Position numbers and translations under genes: made by a program | NCBI RefSeq assembly: GCF_004801285.1 | Contig: NZ_SSNY01000001.1 | Span: 558,001 to 622,000 of the forward strand | From: Ollibium composti | GTDB taxonomy: Bacteria; Pseudomonadota; Alphaproteobacteria; Rhizobiales; Rhizobiaceae | Length of the DNA: 64,000 bases | Reading direction: 5' to 3' | The notes under the pieces: model-generated | The model's input: only the letters and a program-made list of their open reading frames with translations | The model's database searches: none | What the model was told of the DNA's origin: nothing | Shown: piece after piece, positions 55,550-62,189 of the stretch | How the letters are laid out: each line of letters opens with the position of its first letter | How positions within the stretch are numbered: position 1 is the stretch's first letter

Positions 55550-56523
55550 CCTAGGTCACCTCCCGTATCGTATGAGAACCACAGTCGGACGCCATCAACG
55601 TCCGACCAATAACAATTGACGTACTCGTCAAAGAACGGCTCCGTTCCGCCCGGAGGAGGAGCCCAAGGGACCGGCACGCGGGCGAGCCCCGCGAATTGTG
55701 GAAGCGTGACGCTTTCCACATAGCGTTCAAGGCCCTTGTTCAGCCAATGCCAGATGACGGGCGATTGCGGCGGCTCATCATTATATCGAGCCCGCCATGC
55801 TTCAACGAAGTACCGGCAGAAATTATCAGCCGTCTTGCCGCTCATCATGAACTGTATTGGCTTAGACGCCTCCCGGAACACCTTTACCGTTTTGCCCCTT
55901 GTCCCGTTTGGGACACGGCGCACATCAGAGAACGAGTAAAACAAATCTTGCGGTGCCAAGCCCGCATCGACGTACCTTTCCGCCAGATCGCGGAAATAGG
56001 CGTCTCCGAGGGGAGGCTTTTTCGAAGGCATCGGGCCGAAGCCCTGTCGGGCGTCGTCGCCCATGTCCTTTTGCAGATACTTGCAGGCGTAGCGGATCGC
56101 CTCCGGCGACACCTTGTCCCAATAGGACCAGCCGTGCGGCCAGTGCTTTTCCTTAAAGTTCTCACGGAGAACATGGTCGGGGACGTCGCCTTGCCAGTAC
56201 AGCACGATATGCCAGTGCGCACGGCCCTTTTTCGAGCCATACTCGCCCACGACGAAGTAGCGCACCGGATATCCATCGACGCGCAGGTACTTGAGGTACT
56301 TCTGCACGTCGGAATAGGTCAAAACCGCCGCCCTGATATGGTCGATACCGCCAATCGTCAGGTCTTCACCGTAGGTCAGCGTCACAACATGCGCCGCCGT
56401 GGCAGTTTTTCCCTCGGCAATGTTTCGACCGACCCAATCATCAACCTTGCGTTCCAAACATTGCCAGCATTTGCGACAGGCCACGAAACCAACGTCAGGG
56501 ACTTTGCTTGGATTGATGCACAT
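55444..56523 (-). CDS. Phage replication initiator VP4 (HUH endonuclease)
   Basis: Starts rolling-circle replication by nicking the phage origin. 359 residues. N-terminal CRKCWQC (C16, C19, C22) is the microvirus VP4 cysteine cluster. HUH metal motif is HWH at 103-105 inside GRAHWHIVLYW, preceded by RYFVVGEYGS. Catalytic Tyr region is RYACKYLQKD (Y145, K148, Y149, K152). Followed by a hydrophilic C-terminal half. Ribosome-binding site is weak. The 3' end overlaps the next gene by 106 bp. Confidence 0.92.
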   Translation of the reverse strand: MCINPSKVPDVGFVACRKCWQCLERKVDDWVGRNIAEGKTATAAHVVTLTYGEDLTIGGIDHIRAAVLTYSDVQKYLKYLRVDGYPVRYFVVGEYGSKKGRAHWHIVLYWQGDVPDHVLRENFKEKHWPHGWSYWDKVSPEAIRYACKYLQKDMGDDARQGFGPMPSKKPPLGDAYFRDLAERYVDAGLAPQDLFYSFSDVRRVPNGTRGKTVKVFREASKPIQFMMSGKTADNFCRYFVEAWRARYNDEPPQSPVIWHWLNKGLERYVESVTLPQFAGLARVPVPWAPPPGGTEPFFDEYVNCYWSDVDGVRLWFSYDTGGDLGWHEKVRPDAMKQRQRDAQAALIQKGRYLAMSRGE

Positions 56524-56553
56524 GGTTTTCGCGTCCTGTCACTAAATGCACAT

Positions 56554-56561
56554 TGGACCAA
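56554..56561 (-). promoter_or_regulatory. TTGGTCCA motif upstream of phage rep
   Basis: The 8-mer TTGGTCCA (minus strand) lies 31 bp upstream of rep and is repeated at 60742-60749, upstream of the late operon. It may be a shared promoter or operator element; it could also be chance. Confidence 0.25.
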
Positions 56562-56574
56562 GAGATGAGTGCTT

Positions 56575-56612
56575 GGCTGGCGAGAAAACTACTAGAGATT
56601 TTCTCGCCAGCC
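56575..56612 (-). other. 14-bp perfect hairpin between M15 peptidase and rep genes
   Basis: GGCTGGCGAGAAAA pairs with TTTTCTCGCCAGCC around a 10-nt loop, in the 99-bp gap before rep. It may be a transcription terminator with the U-rich side inside the stem, or the rolling-circle origin structure nicked by VP4. Confidence 0.7.
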
Positions 56613-56622
56613 GGGGAGGGCG

Positions 56623-57180
56623 CTACTTGCGCCCATCCCAGTCCTCGCCGTCCGCATAGGCGGCGCGGATCGCCCGCCAATGCGTCAACTCCCAATGGGC
56701 CGGGTCATAGAACTCCCAGTCACCGCCCCATGTGATTTGCAAGCCGGATTGCGCGGCCACCTCCTTTCCGAGGTGGCCGATAATCGCCCACTGCCTAGGC
56801 GTCAGAGCCCACGCTTTGGTGCCATGGACCAAGTCCACAGCCGCGCCATAGTTATGAGGGCTTTGCCCCGCGCGGGCCTTGCTATGGCCCGCACGGAACG
56901 CGGCGTTCTGGTCCGCAGACGTGCGGATGACCGTATGTGCCCAGAGAGGGATACCGAGCTTGAACGCGCGCTTTATTAGCCTTCGCTCAAATTCGAGAAT
57001 ATCCGGCTGCGCACCCGTCCGGTCTGCACGGCCTTGCTGGACCCCGTACGCTTCGGAGAAGCAGAACGAGCGGTCTATCATCCCGCGCAGCTCATCGGCG
57101 TAGGCGCTGCCCCCAAGCCCCGGAACAACGTCCGGGGCAGGGGGCGACGTGTCGAAGTCAGCTTGCCGCAGGTTCGCCAT
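56623..57180 (-). CDS. Phage M15-family peptidase (endolysin candidate)
   Basis: Cuts peptidoglycan peptides; likely releases progeny or aids entry. The ATG at 57180 (GGAGG eight bases upstream) gives 185 residues and a 23-bp overlap with the previous gene; an ATG-equivalent at 57321 would overprint 164 bp and lacks such a site. Zinc ligands read as His109 and Asp116 in SPHNYGAAVD and His162 in WGGDW then YDPAHWEL, the M15C (VanY/T5-endolysin-like) layout. No signal peptide, so a holin is needed. Confidence 0.88.
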   Translation of the reverse strand: MANLRQADFDTSPPAPDVVPGLGGSAYADELRGMIDRSFCFSEAYGVQQGRADRTGAQPDILEFERRLIKRAFKLGIPLWAHTVIRTSADQNAAFRAGHSKARAGQSPHNYGAAVDLVHGTKAWALTPRQWAIIGHLGKEVAAQSGLQITWGGDWEFYDPAHWELTHWRAIRAAYADGEDWDGRK

Positions 57181-57763
57181 CGTCCGAGCCTCCGGGCTCC
57201 GGTGCGGGTCCGGGTTCGCCTGCGACCGGTGCTGATACTTCTCCCGAACCAGCGCTTGCAGGCGCTCCCGTAGTGTCGGTGACGACTGTTTCGGCTGCAC
57301 GTGCTGCTTCCTCCTCCGCACGGCGGCGCTGATAGGCCGCCTCGATTTCAGCGGACTGCTGCGCCAGCCGCCGTTCCATGTTCTGGTTCATGAGGAACAT
57401 CATTTCTTCGAGTTCCGGGTTGCGGTGGCGGCGCTGCGCAATCTTCGTGAAGATCACAGGGTCAACCACCTCCGCATAGGCCGGTTCGGTCTCCGCAGAC
57501 TGGTAATAGACCTCGCCAACATCGGGTTCGGGGTAGACCGCATGGACCCCGGCAATCGAATATTCGATTGTCTCCCGGCCGGGCCCGGCGACCGCCAGCA
57601 GCCGCGGCCCATCGCCATTTTCAAGATAAAGCCGGGTCTTGTTTTCCAGCAGAAGGTTCAGGCGAACTCGCCGTTCACCATCGCCACCCGGCTTGTCGAA
57701 GTTAATCACTTCGCCGCTGTTCAAAAGCGTCCACCGAACAACGCTATCCATCTTGATCGTCAT
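57158..57763 (-). CDS. Phage protein, likely internal scaffolding protein (VP3-like)
   Basis: 201 residues: a beta-rich N-terminal part (1-95), a charged helical stretch predicted to be coiled-coil (about 112-155, NPELEEMMFLMNQ to RRRAEEE), and a Gly/Pro/Glu-rich acidic tail. Size, position in the capsid block and charged helices suggest the microvirus scaffold, but I see no decisive motif. Start has AAAGG upstream. The 3' end overlaps the peptidase gene. Confidence 0.6.
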   Translation of the reverse strand: MTIKMDSVVRWTLLNSGEVINFDKPGGDGERRVRLNLLLENKTRLYLENGDGPRLLAVAGPGRETIEYSIAGVHAVYPEPDVGEVYYQSAETEPAYAEVVDPVIFTKIAQRRHRNPELEEMMFLMNQNMERRLAQQSAEIEAAYQRRRAEEEAARAAETVVTDTTGAPASAGSGEVSAPVAGEPGPAPEPGGSDDGEPAAS

Positions 57764-57782
57764 TTCATGACCTTTAAGGTTG

Positions 57783-57806
57783 CCCGCTAGCGCCTCCGCT
57801 AGCGGG
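57783..57806 (-). terminator. Perfect 10-bp hairpin after the capsid gene
   Basis: CCCGCTAGCG and CGCTAGCGGG flank a 4-nt loop (GAGG on the minus strand), 26 bp after the VP1 stop. Intercistronic hairpins in this place set capsid to scaffold ratios in phiX174-type phages; here it has no U-tract. Confidence 0.6.
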
Positions 57807-57831
57807 TCAGTTGAACGAGAGAGGGGAGGGG

Positions 57832-59499
57832 TCAGGCCTTTTCGACGCGCTCTTGCGGAGCGACGGCCAGAACCTTTTCATAATCGTCGGTCGCCTCGAC
57901 CAGATGACCGCCGAACACCGTGTTGCCTTCGATGAACACGTCGCCCTGGGTGACCACTTCGAACGGGTCTTGATTGGTCACGACAAACGGCTTCGTGTGC
58001 ATCGTGGTGCACAGGTAGAAATCCGTCGACAGGGTAGGGTTCTGGGTCTCGACCGCCCAAATACGCTGGCGATCCTCATCAAAGCCCGCATCGACTTCGG
58101 GACGGTAGAACCGCCCGCCGACGCGCGGAGCGTCGATGTTCCAGCGAGCGTTCAGCGGCTCATAGCCGAACGTCGCGTCCGGTGCATCGTGGTCAACGTC
58201 GATACGACTATTCTTGACCACATCGACCTTTTCAGGATCGAGCGTATCGCGGAGATATTGCGGGAGCTGGTCCACCGACGTTGTGACCAGATACGGATCT
58301 TCCTGCCGCTCAAAAAGCTGATCGGGAGTAATCTCCGCAACCACCATGACGATGCCGCCCGTTCCGATACGCGGGGTCTGGATCGACATATCAACGAACG
58401 TCGCGCCGTTGACCACGCTTTCGGTCAGATTGCCAGCGTCAGAGGCGTAGCGTTTCGCCATGCCAAAGATCGTTGTCTTGTCGGCAAGCAGCATAGGCTG
58501 GGTCAGCGCCTGCTCCGGAATGGAAATACCATCCATCAGCAGATTGATGATCCAGTCATCATGCTGATTGTACTGCTGACGCAAACGGGCGAAGGCCTGT
58601 GTCTTGCGGGCAAGCTCGATATTGGACAGGGACACGGTAATACCGTTGTCCTGTAGCTCCGCCCAGATATCAGGCACGCCCTGCGCAGCGGCCCTTATGG
58701 CGACCGTCGACAGCCCCGTACCCGGCGCGTCTCCGTAACCGGATACCGCATAGCCAGCGGGATATGTTTCATACACGCCGCCGCCGCCGCTCTCGCGGCC
58801 GCCCATACCGGTTGACACCGGCTGCGCAGCGCCGGTCAGCGCAAGGCCTTTCACCGGCATCTTCGAGTTGACGACGTTAAGCGGGACCTCGCCGTCAATC
58901 ACCGCCTGATCGAAGTCAGGGACGATATGACGGAACTGTTCATGGGTCCAGAACGCCGGAGCCAGCGACGATTCGTAGATTTCCCGCAGCGCCAAATCGG
59001 GCGACCGGTTTTTGGCCCGAAAGTTCCAGATTGTATTGTACGCCTCGGCATACGCAGCGTTGACTACCTGCCCATCGCGAACATGCAGGCCCAAATGCCT
59101 ATAGACCGGGCGACTGCCAGCACCACCCGCCATAGGCCCGACCGAAAAGAACGGCACGACCGCCGCACCCTCAACCGGCGGCTTGCCCTCATATGAGCGG
59201 TTCAACTGATCCATCGACCCATTGAACCTTTCGAACGCGAGATTCGGGACCAGATAGGCCATGACGCGGACGTTCACCGCGTTCATGAGCACTTCCGCCG
59301 TTTCCATCATTTCGAAGGAGAAGCGGAGCCGACCGGACCGAATGCCGTCCTCTCGCAGAAGCGGGAAGGCGGCTATCGGCACCATCTTGCCAGCGGGGAG
59401 CGACGTGATACCGCGCGCCGACTGTCTGCGCATCGTGCGCGGCGTCCGCAACGGCTGTGTGTTCATACGCGCGTTGCTTATCGAGTTCGGAGCTTTCAT
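57832..59499 (-). CDS. Phage major capsid protein VP1 (Microviridae F-type)
   Basis: 555 residues, the size of microvirus capsid proteins. Typical features: N-terminal basic stretch, then RFSFEMMETAEVLMNAVNV, VMAYLVPNLAFERF, an insertion loop rich in Gly (about 245-275) where gokushoviruses carry the threefold protrusion, LARLRQQYN-like helix (about 320), and NPTLSTDFYL near the end. Start has AAGGAAG seven bases upstream, written in the codons of the preceding 27-residue gene, whose stop overlaps this ATG (ATGA). Confidence 0.92.
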   Translation of the reverse strand: MKAPNSISNARMNTQPLRTPRTMRRQSARGITSLPAGKMVPIAAFPLLREDGIRSGRLRFSFEMMETAEVLMNAVNVRVMAYLVPNLAFERFNGSMDQLNRSYEGKPPVEGAAVVPFFSVGPMAGGAGSRPVYRHLGLHVRDGQVVNAAYAEAYNTIWNFRAKNRSPDLALREIYESSLAPAFWTHEQFRHIVPDFDQAVIDGEVPLNVVNSKMPVKGLALTGAAQPVSTGMGGRESGGGGVYETYPAGYAVSGYGDAPGTGLSTVAIRAAAQGVPDIWAELQDNGITVSLSNIELARKTQAFARLRQQYNQHDDWIINLLMDGISIPEQALTQPMLLADKTTIFGMAKRYASDAGNLTESVVNGATFVDMSIQTPRIGTGGIVMVVAEITPDQLFERQEDPYLVTTSVDQLPQYLRDTLDPEKVDVVKNSRIDVDHDAPDATFGYEPLNARWNIDAPRVGGRFYRPEVDAGFDEDRQRIWAVETQNPTLSTDFYLCTTMHTKPFVVTNQDPFEVVTQGDVFIEGNTVFGGHLVEATDDYEKVLAVAPQERVEKA

Positions 59500-59579
59500 T
59501 TCTTGCTTCCTTTCTTGAAGCGTTTCAACAACTTACGAAGTTTCGCGCGGCGGCGCGCACATGCGCCGCAGCGGCTCAT
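59496..59579 (-). CDS. 27-residue basic phage protein (J/VP8-like DNA-packaging protein)
   Basis: Starts at an ATG overlapping the VP2 stop and stops overlapping the VP1 start, so it is locked between the two virion genes. The product is half Arg/Lys (ARRRAKLRKLLKRFKKGSKK) with two Cys near its start. This matches in size, charge and place the phiX174 J / gokushovirus VP8 genome-condensing peptides. The same codons supply the VP1 ribosome-binding site. Confidence 0.75.
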   Translation of the reverse strand: MSRCGACARRRAKLRKLLKRFKKGSKK

Positions 59580-60442
59580 TGGAAAACCGGATTGGTTTTG
59601 TAGGGCTTGCCCCAATTCGGGGTCACAAGCGGCGGAGGGGCGGGGCGAGGGCCATTCGGACCCCACTTTTTCGCCCAAGCGGCCTCATTTGCCGTGCGAT
59701 TGGCCGACAGATTGGCCGCAATATCGCGAGCGCCAGTGTACAGACCGTATATCCATTGCAGCGGCTCCGCATCGCCGTAACGCTGCTCCAACGCGTCCGC
59801 ATCGCGAACATTCGGGTCAACCACCCATGACTCCCATGGATTGGTGACCGTAGGGTCTTCGATCTTCGGAACACGCGGATTACCCGCCGACGCCGACAAG
59901 GCAGCAGGCTTGCCGGACGAACGCCGCTCCACTGCCCCGGCTTCATAGGTCGGGACGTTGAACGACCGTCGCGAGTAGCCTTCAGTTGAAGCGTTCAGGT
60001 TGCGGATTTGCGCTTGCACAAGCTGGTAGCTCGACTCCCGCGCCGCATCCGCGTACGGGTCGAAGTTTCCCAGCCAGTTTGCACCCGCCGACGACAAGCT
60101 TTCGCCGATATAGGCACCGGCTCCCGCCGTTGCCTGTTCAGCCACCGCTTGCTTGACAGGCGCTTGGCGGGAGAGGGGGGCGAAACCCGCAGCAGCGTTG
60201 TAGTTCGCCCCGCCGCCATTGCGCAGCGCAGTCAGCGGGTTGAAGCCCGCTTTCTCCGCATCCTCGACCAGATGCGAATAGACTTGGCGAGAATACGCCC
60301 GAGCCTCCGCCCGGTCTTCCAAGTCCCACGCGCGTTGCTGCGCAGCCGCTTCCTTGCTGTAAGCGTACTGCTGCTCAGCGGCAGCACGATCATTTTCAGC
60401 CTGCTGCTGCGCCTGCTTTTTCTTAGCGCTGGACGACAGCAC
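59576..60442 (-). CDS. Phage DNA pilot/minor protein VP2
   Basis: Delivers the ssDNA genome into the host. 288 residues from the first conventional start (GTG 60442): Lys/Gln/Ala-rich coiled-coil helix (about 6-60), a Gly/Ala-rich middle and a polar C-terminus. But in-frame codons upstream back to the amber codon at 60488-60490 read FIGALLGIGASIIGG, the hydrophobic Gly-rich start expected for VP2, and the only ribosome-binding site (GGGAGG) points to 60484-60487. The true start is therefore probably a non-ATG codon (ATC at 60484, 302 residues) or depends on the upstream gene. Confidence 0.85.
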   Translation of the reverse strand: MLSSSAKKKQAQQQAENDRAAAEQQYAYSKEAAAQQRAWDLEDRAEARAYSRQVYSHLVEDAEKAGFNPLTALRNGGGANYNAAAGFAPLSRQAPVKQAVAEQATAGAGAYIGESLSSAGANWLGNFDPYADAARESSYQLVQAQIRNLNASTEGYSRRSFNVPTYEAGAVERRSSGKPAALSASAGNPRVPKIEDPTVTNPWESWVVDPNVRDADALEQRYGDAEPLQWIYGLYTGARDIAANLSANRTANEAAWAKKWGPNGPRPAPPPLVTPNWGKPYKTNPVFQ

Positions 60443-60487
60443 ACCGCCGATAATGGACGCGCCGATACCGAGTAGGGCGCCGATGAA

Positions 60488-60679
60488 CTAGGCGCCCTCC
60501 CGTTTGTTCGCGCTGGAGAACAGCAAGTCCCACGCGACCAGAGACGCGGCGATCAGCGCATCGGTAATCTGATGGACCACAGGCCCGTCCACACCGCGCG
60601 CAATCAGCCAGACGGCCAATGCCGTTCCGGCTCTTTCAACCAGAGGTCGAACAATTGACCTGACCAACAACCCTTTCAT
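60488..60679 (-). CDS. 63-residue phage membrane protein (holin candidate)
   Basis: Two hydrophobic helices (about 17-29, AGTALAVWLIARG, and about 38-54) with a basic N-terminus and charged C-terminus: the layout of a class II holin. Strong ribosome-binding site AAAGGAG five bases before the ATG. It ends in TAG in the same frame as VP2. With the M15 peptidase it would form a lysis pair; no direct evidence. Confidence 0.65.
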   Translation of the reverse strand: MKGLLVRSIVRPLVERAGTALAVWLIARGVDGPVVHQITDALIAASLVAWDLLFSSANKREGA

Positions 60680-60692
60680 ATCTGCTCCTTTC

Positions 60693-60708
60693 GTGTCGCT
60701 TTCGACAC
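60693..60708 (-). promoter_or_regulatory. 6-bp hairpin before the first late phage gene
   Basis: GTGTCG/CGACAC with a 4-nt AAAG loop (minus strand), seven bases before the AAAGGAG ribosome-binding site; may protect or gate the mRNA 5' end. Confidence 0.45.
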
Positions 60709-60744
60709 TAAGTCGCAGAATTTCCTTTGCTATCTGACCTGTGG

Positions 60745-60760
60745 ACCAATCAAGATTGGT
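60745..60760. promoter_or_regulatory. 16-bp palindrome next to the XerC arm of attR
   Basis: ACCAATC-AA-GATTGGT, a perfect inverted repeat with a 2-nt centre, four bases from the XerC arm. Candidate repressor operator or accessory site for recombination. Confidence 0.5.
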
Positions 60761-60764
60761 ACAA

Positions 60765-60792
60765 AAGTCGCATAAGATAGATTATGGAACTA
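60765..60792. other. dif: dif site (XerC arm, centre, XerD arm) / attR
   Basis: AAGTCGCATAA (60765-60775), GATAGA (60776-60781), TTATGGAACTA (60782-60792): the 11-6-11 layout with GCATAA and TTATG flanking the centre, as in E. coli dif (GCGCATAA and TTATGTT). It is the chromosomal dimer-resolution site and, at the same time, the right phage junction. After integration a complete dif remains here. Confidence 0.82.
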
Positions 60793-60831
60793 AAGGATGG
60801 CCGAAACTGCTGGGGGTAGCGCCATCTTGCT

Positions 60832-60851
60832 GGTTGGTCGACTCGCCAACC
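60832..60851 (-). terminator. Weak hairpin after the ybaK-like gene
   Basis: GGTTGG/CCAACC stem with an 8-nt loop, 22 bp past the stop; no U-tract. Confidence 0.3.
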
Positions 60852-60873
60852 GGCATTTCGCCGACGCTATTGC

Positions 60874-61344
60874 CTATGCGCTCAGATCCGCCACCGTGGC
60901 GCGTGCCGCCGCGATGAGCGCGCTTGGCTCGGCTGCGAAGACGGCGTCGTGCGCGCCGGCCGCAGCCCACACGATATCGAAAGCCAGCAGCGACTTGTCG
61001 GCGAAGACCGGGATCGCGATGAGATGGCCAAGCGGCGAAACGCCGCCGATGGCAAAGCCCGTCTCGTCACGGATGTGACGCGGATCGGCGCGTTTCAGCG
61101 GCTCGCCGGCCAATTCCGCAGCCTTGGCCAGATCGAGTTGGTTGCTGCCGGAGACCAGAAACAGGAAGAGCTTGCCGCTCGTTTCGCCCTGGAACACCAG
61201 CGATTTGACGATCTGGGCGACCGTGCAGCCGCATTGCGTAGCCGCTTCCTCGGCCGTGCGTGTCGAAGCGCCCATGCGCCGAACCTCGATGGCGAGCCCG
61301 GCATCGGCGGCCGCCTGCGTCACGCGTTCGATGCTTCCAGCCAT
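60874..61344 (-). CDS. YbaK/EbsC-type aminoacyl-tRNA deacylase domain protein
   Basis: 156 residues with the YbaK fold: RTAEEAATQCGCTVAQIVKSLVF, then FLVSGSNQLDLAK and the Gly-rich GFAIGGVSPLGHLIAIPVFAD. Homologues remove mischarged amino acids from tRNA-Pro and relatives. Exact substrate unknown. First host gene to the right of dif, transcribed toward it. Confidence 0.88.
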   Translation of the reverse strand: MAGSIERVTQAAADAGLAIEVRRMGASTRTAEEAATQCGCTVAQIVKSLVFQGETSGKLFLFLVSGSNQLDLAKAAELAGEPLKRADPRHIRDETGFAIGGVSPLGHLIAIPVFADKSLLAFDIVWAAAGAHDAVFAAEPSALIAAARATVADLSA

Positions 61345-61359
61345 GAAGTTTCTCGTCCT

Positions 61360-62187
61360 TCACTCTGATTCATAAGGGATTTCGATTGTCATGCCGTCAT
61401 AGGCCGGTTCTACCTCGCTCGGCGTTTCCGCCATGACGGTCGCGTAGTCCAGCGGAACGTGCATGTGGGTCAGGACGGCTCGTTTCGGTGCCAGCCTGCC
61501 GATCCACTCCAGCGCTTCGCCGAGTGAGAAATGACTGGGATGCGGCTTATATTGCAGCGCATCGATCACCAGCACGTCGATCTCCGTCAGGCGCGGGGCG
61601 GTCGCGTCGGGAAAGGCGCTGACATCAGGACAGTAGGCCAGATTACCGATGCGGAAGCCGAGCGAGACGATGTCACCGTGGACCTGCGGCAGCGGCTCGA
61701 AGGTGAGGGGACCGCCCTCTCCTTCTATTGTCAGCAGCCGGTCGTGCTCGATCGTATGGGCCAGCAGGATCGGCGGATAGGAACTGCCCGGCGGCGTCTC
61801 GAAGCAATAGCCGAAGCCTTCGCGCAGCCGCGCCAGCGTCGGCCTGTCGGCATGGATATCCATCATCCTGCGCTGCTCCAGCACGAAGCTGCGCAGGTCG
61901 TCGATGCCGTGGATATGGTCGGCGTGCGGATGCGTGTAGATGACAGCATCGATGCGATCGACTTCGGCCATCAGCATCTGCTGGCGGAAATCCGGGCCGG
62001 TGTCGATGACGACGCGCGTGGTGCCGGTTGCCGAGACGCGCTCGGCCATCGCAGCGCAGCGCATGCGCCGGTTCTTCGGATTGGCCGGATCGCAATTACC
62101 CCAGTCGCCGGTGATGCGCGGCGTGCCGGGCGAGGAGCCGCAGCCAAGAATCGTCAGGCGCAGGCGATCTCTACCTTGGGCGACCAT
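61360..62187 (-). CDS. Metallo-beta-lactamase-fold hydrolase (PhnP-like)
   Basis: 275 residues from ATG 62187 (two bases after the tatD stop). MBL metal motif THPHADHIHG (about 85-95), an upstream LGCGSSPGTPRITGDWGNCD and the C-terminal LTHMHVPLDY. Homologues next to tatD and metG in Rhizobiales are annotated as cyclic phosphate phosphodiesterases (PhnP-like); the substrate here is unproven. Confidence 0.88.
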   Translation of the reverse strand: MVAQGRDRLRLTILGCGSSPGTPRITGDWGNCDPANPKNRRMRCAAMAERVSATGTTRVVIDTGPDFRQQMLMAEVDRIDAVIYTHPHADHIHGIDDLRSFVLEQRRMMDIHADRPTLARLREGFGYCFETPPGSSYPPILLAHTIEHDRLLTIEGEGGPLTFEPLPQVHGDIVSLGFRIGNLAYCPDVSAFPDATAPRLTEIDVLVIDALQYKPHPSHFSLGEALEWIGRLAPKRAVLTHMHVPLDYATVMAETPSEVEPAYDGMTIEIPYESE

Positions 62188-62189
62188 GC

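Larger units (their letters stand above)
54933..60781 (-). mobile_element. Microviridae (ssDNA phage) prophage integrated at dif, 5,849 bp
   Basis: Bounded by an 18-bp direct repeat whose copies are exactly 5,849 bp apart, which sets the circular genome size, within the normal Microviridae range. All genes are on the minus strand, tightly packed with ATGA and out-of-frame overlaps, and read: small membrane protein, VP2, 27-residue basic protein, VP1 capsid, scaffold-like protein, M15 peptidase, HUH rep VP4, basic overprinted protein. Rep, capsid and pilot-protein features together identify the family. Base composition is less GC-rich than its neighbours. No integrase gene is present, consistent with host XerCD use. 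Confidence 0.93.

Noticed and set aside
57158..57321. Longer M15 peptidase starting at 57321
   Set aside because: It would overprint 164 bp of the scaffold-like gene and has no ribosome-binding site, while ATG 57180 has GGAGG at good spacing.
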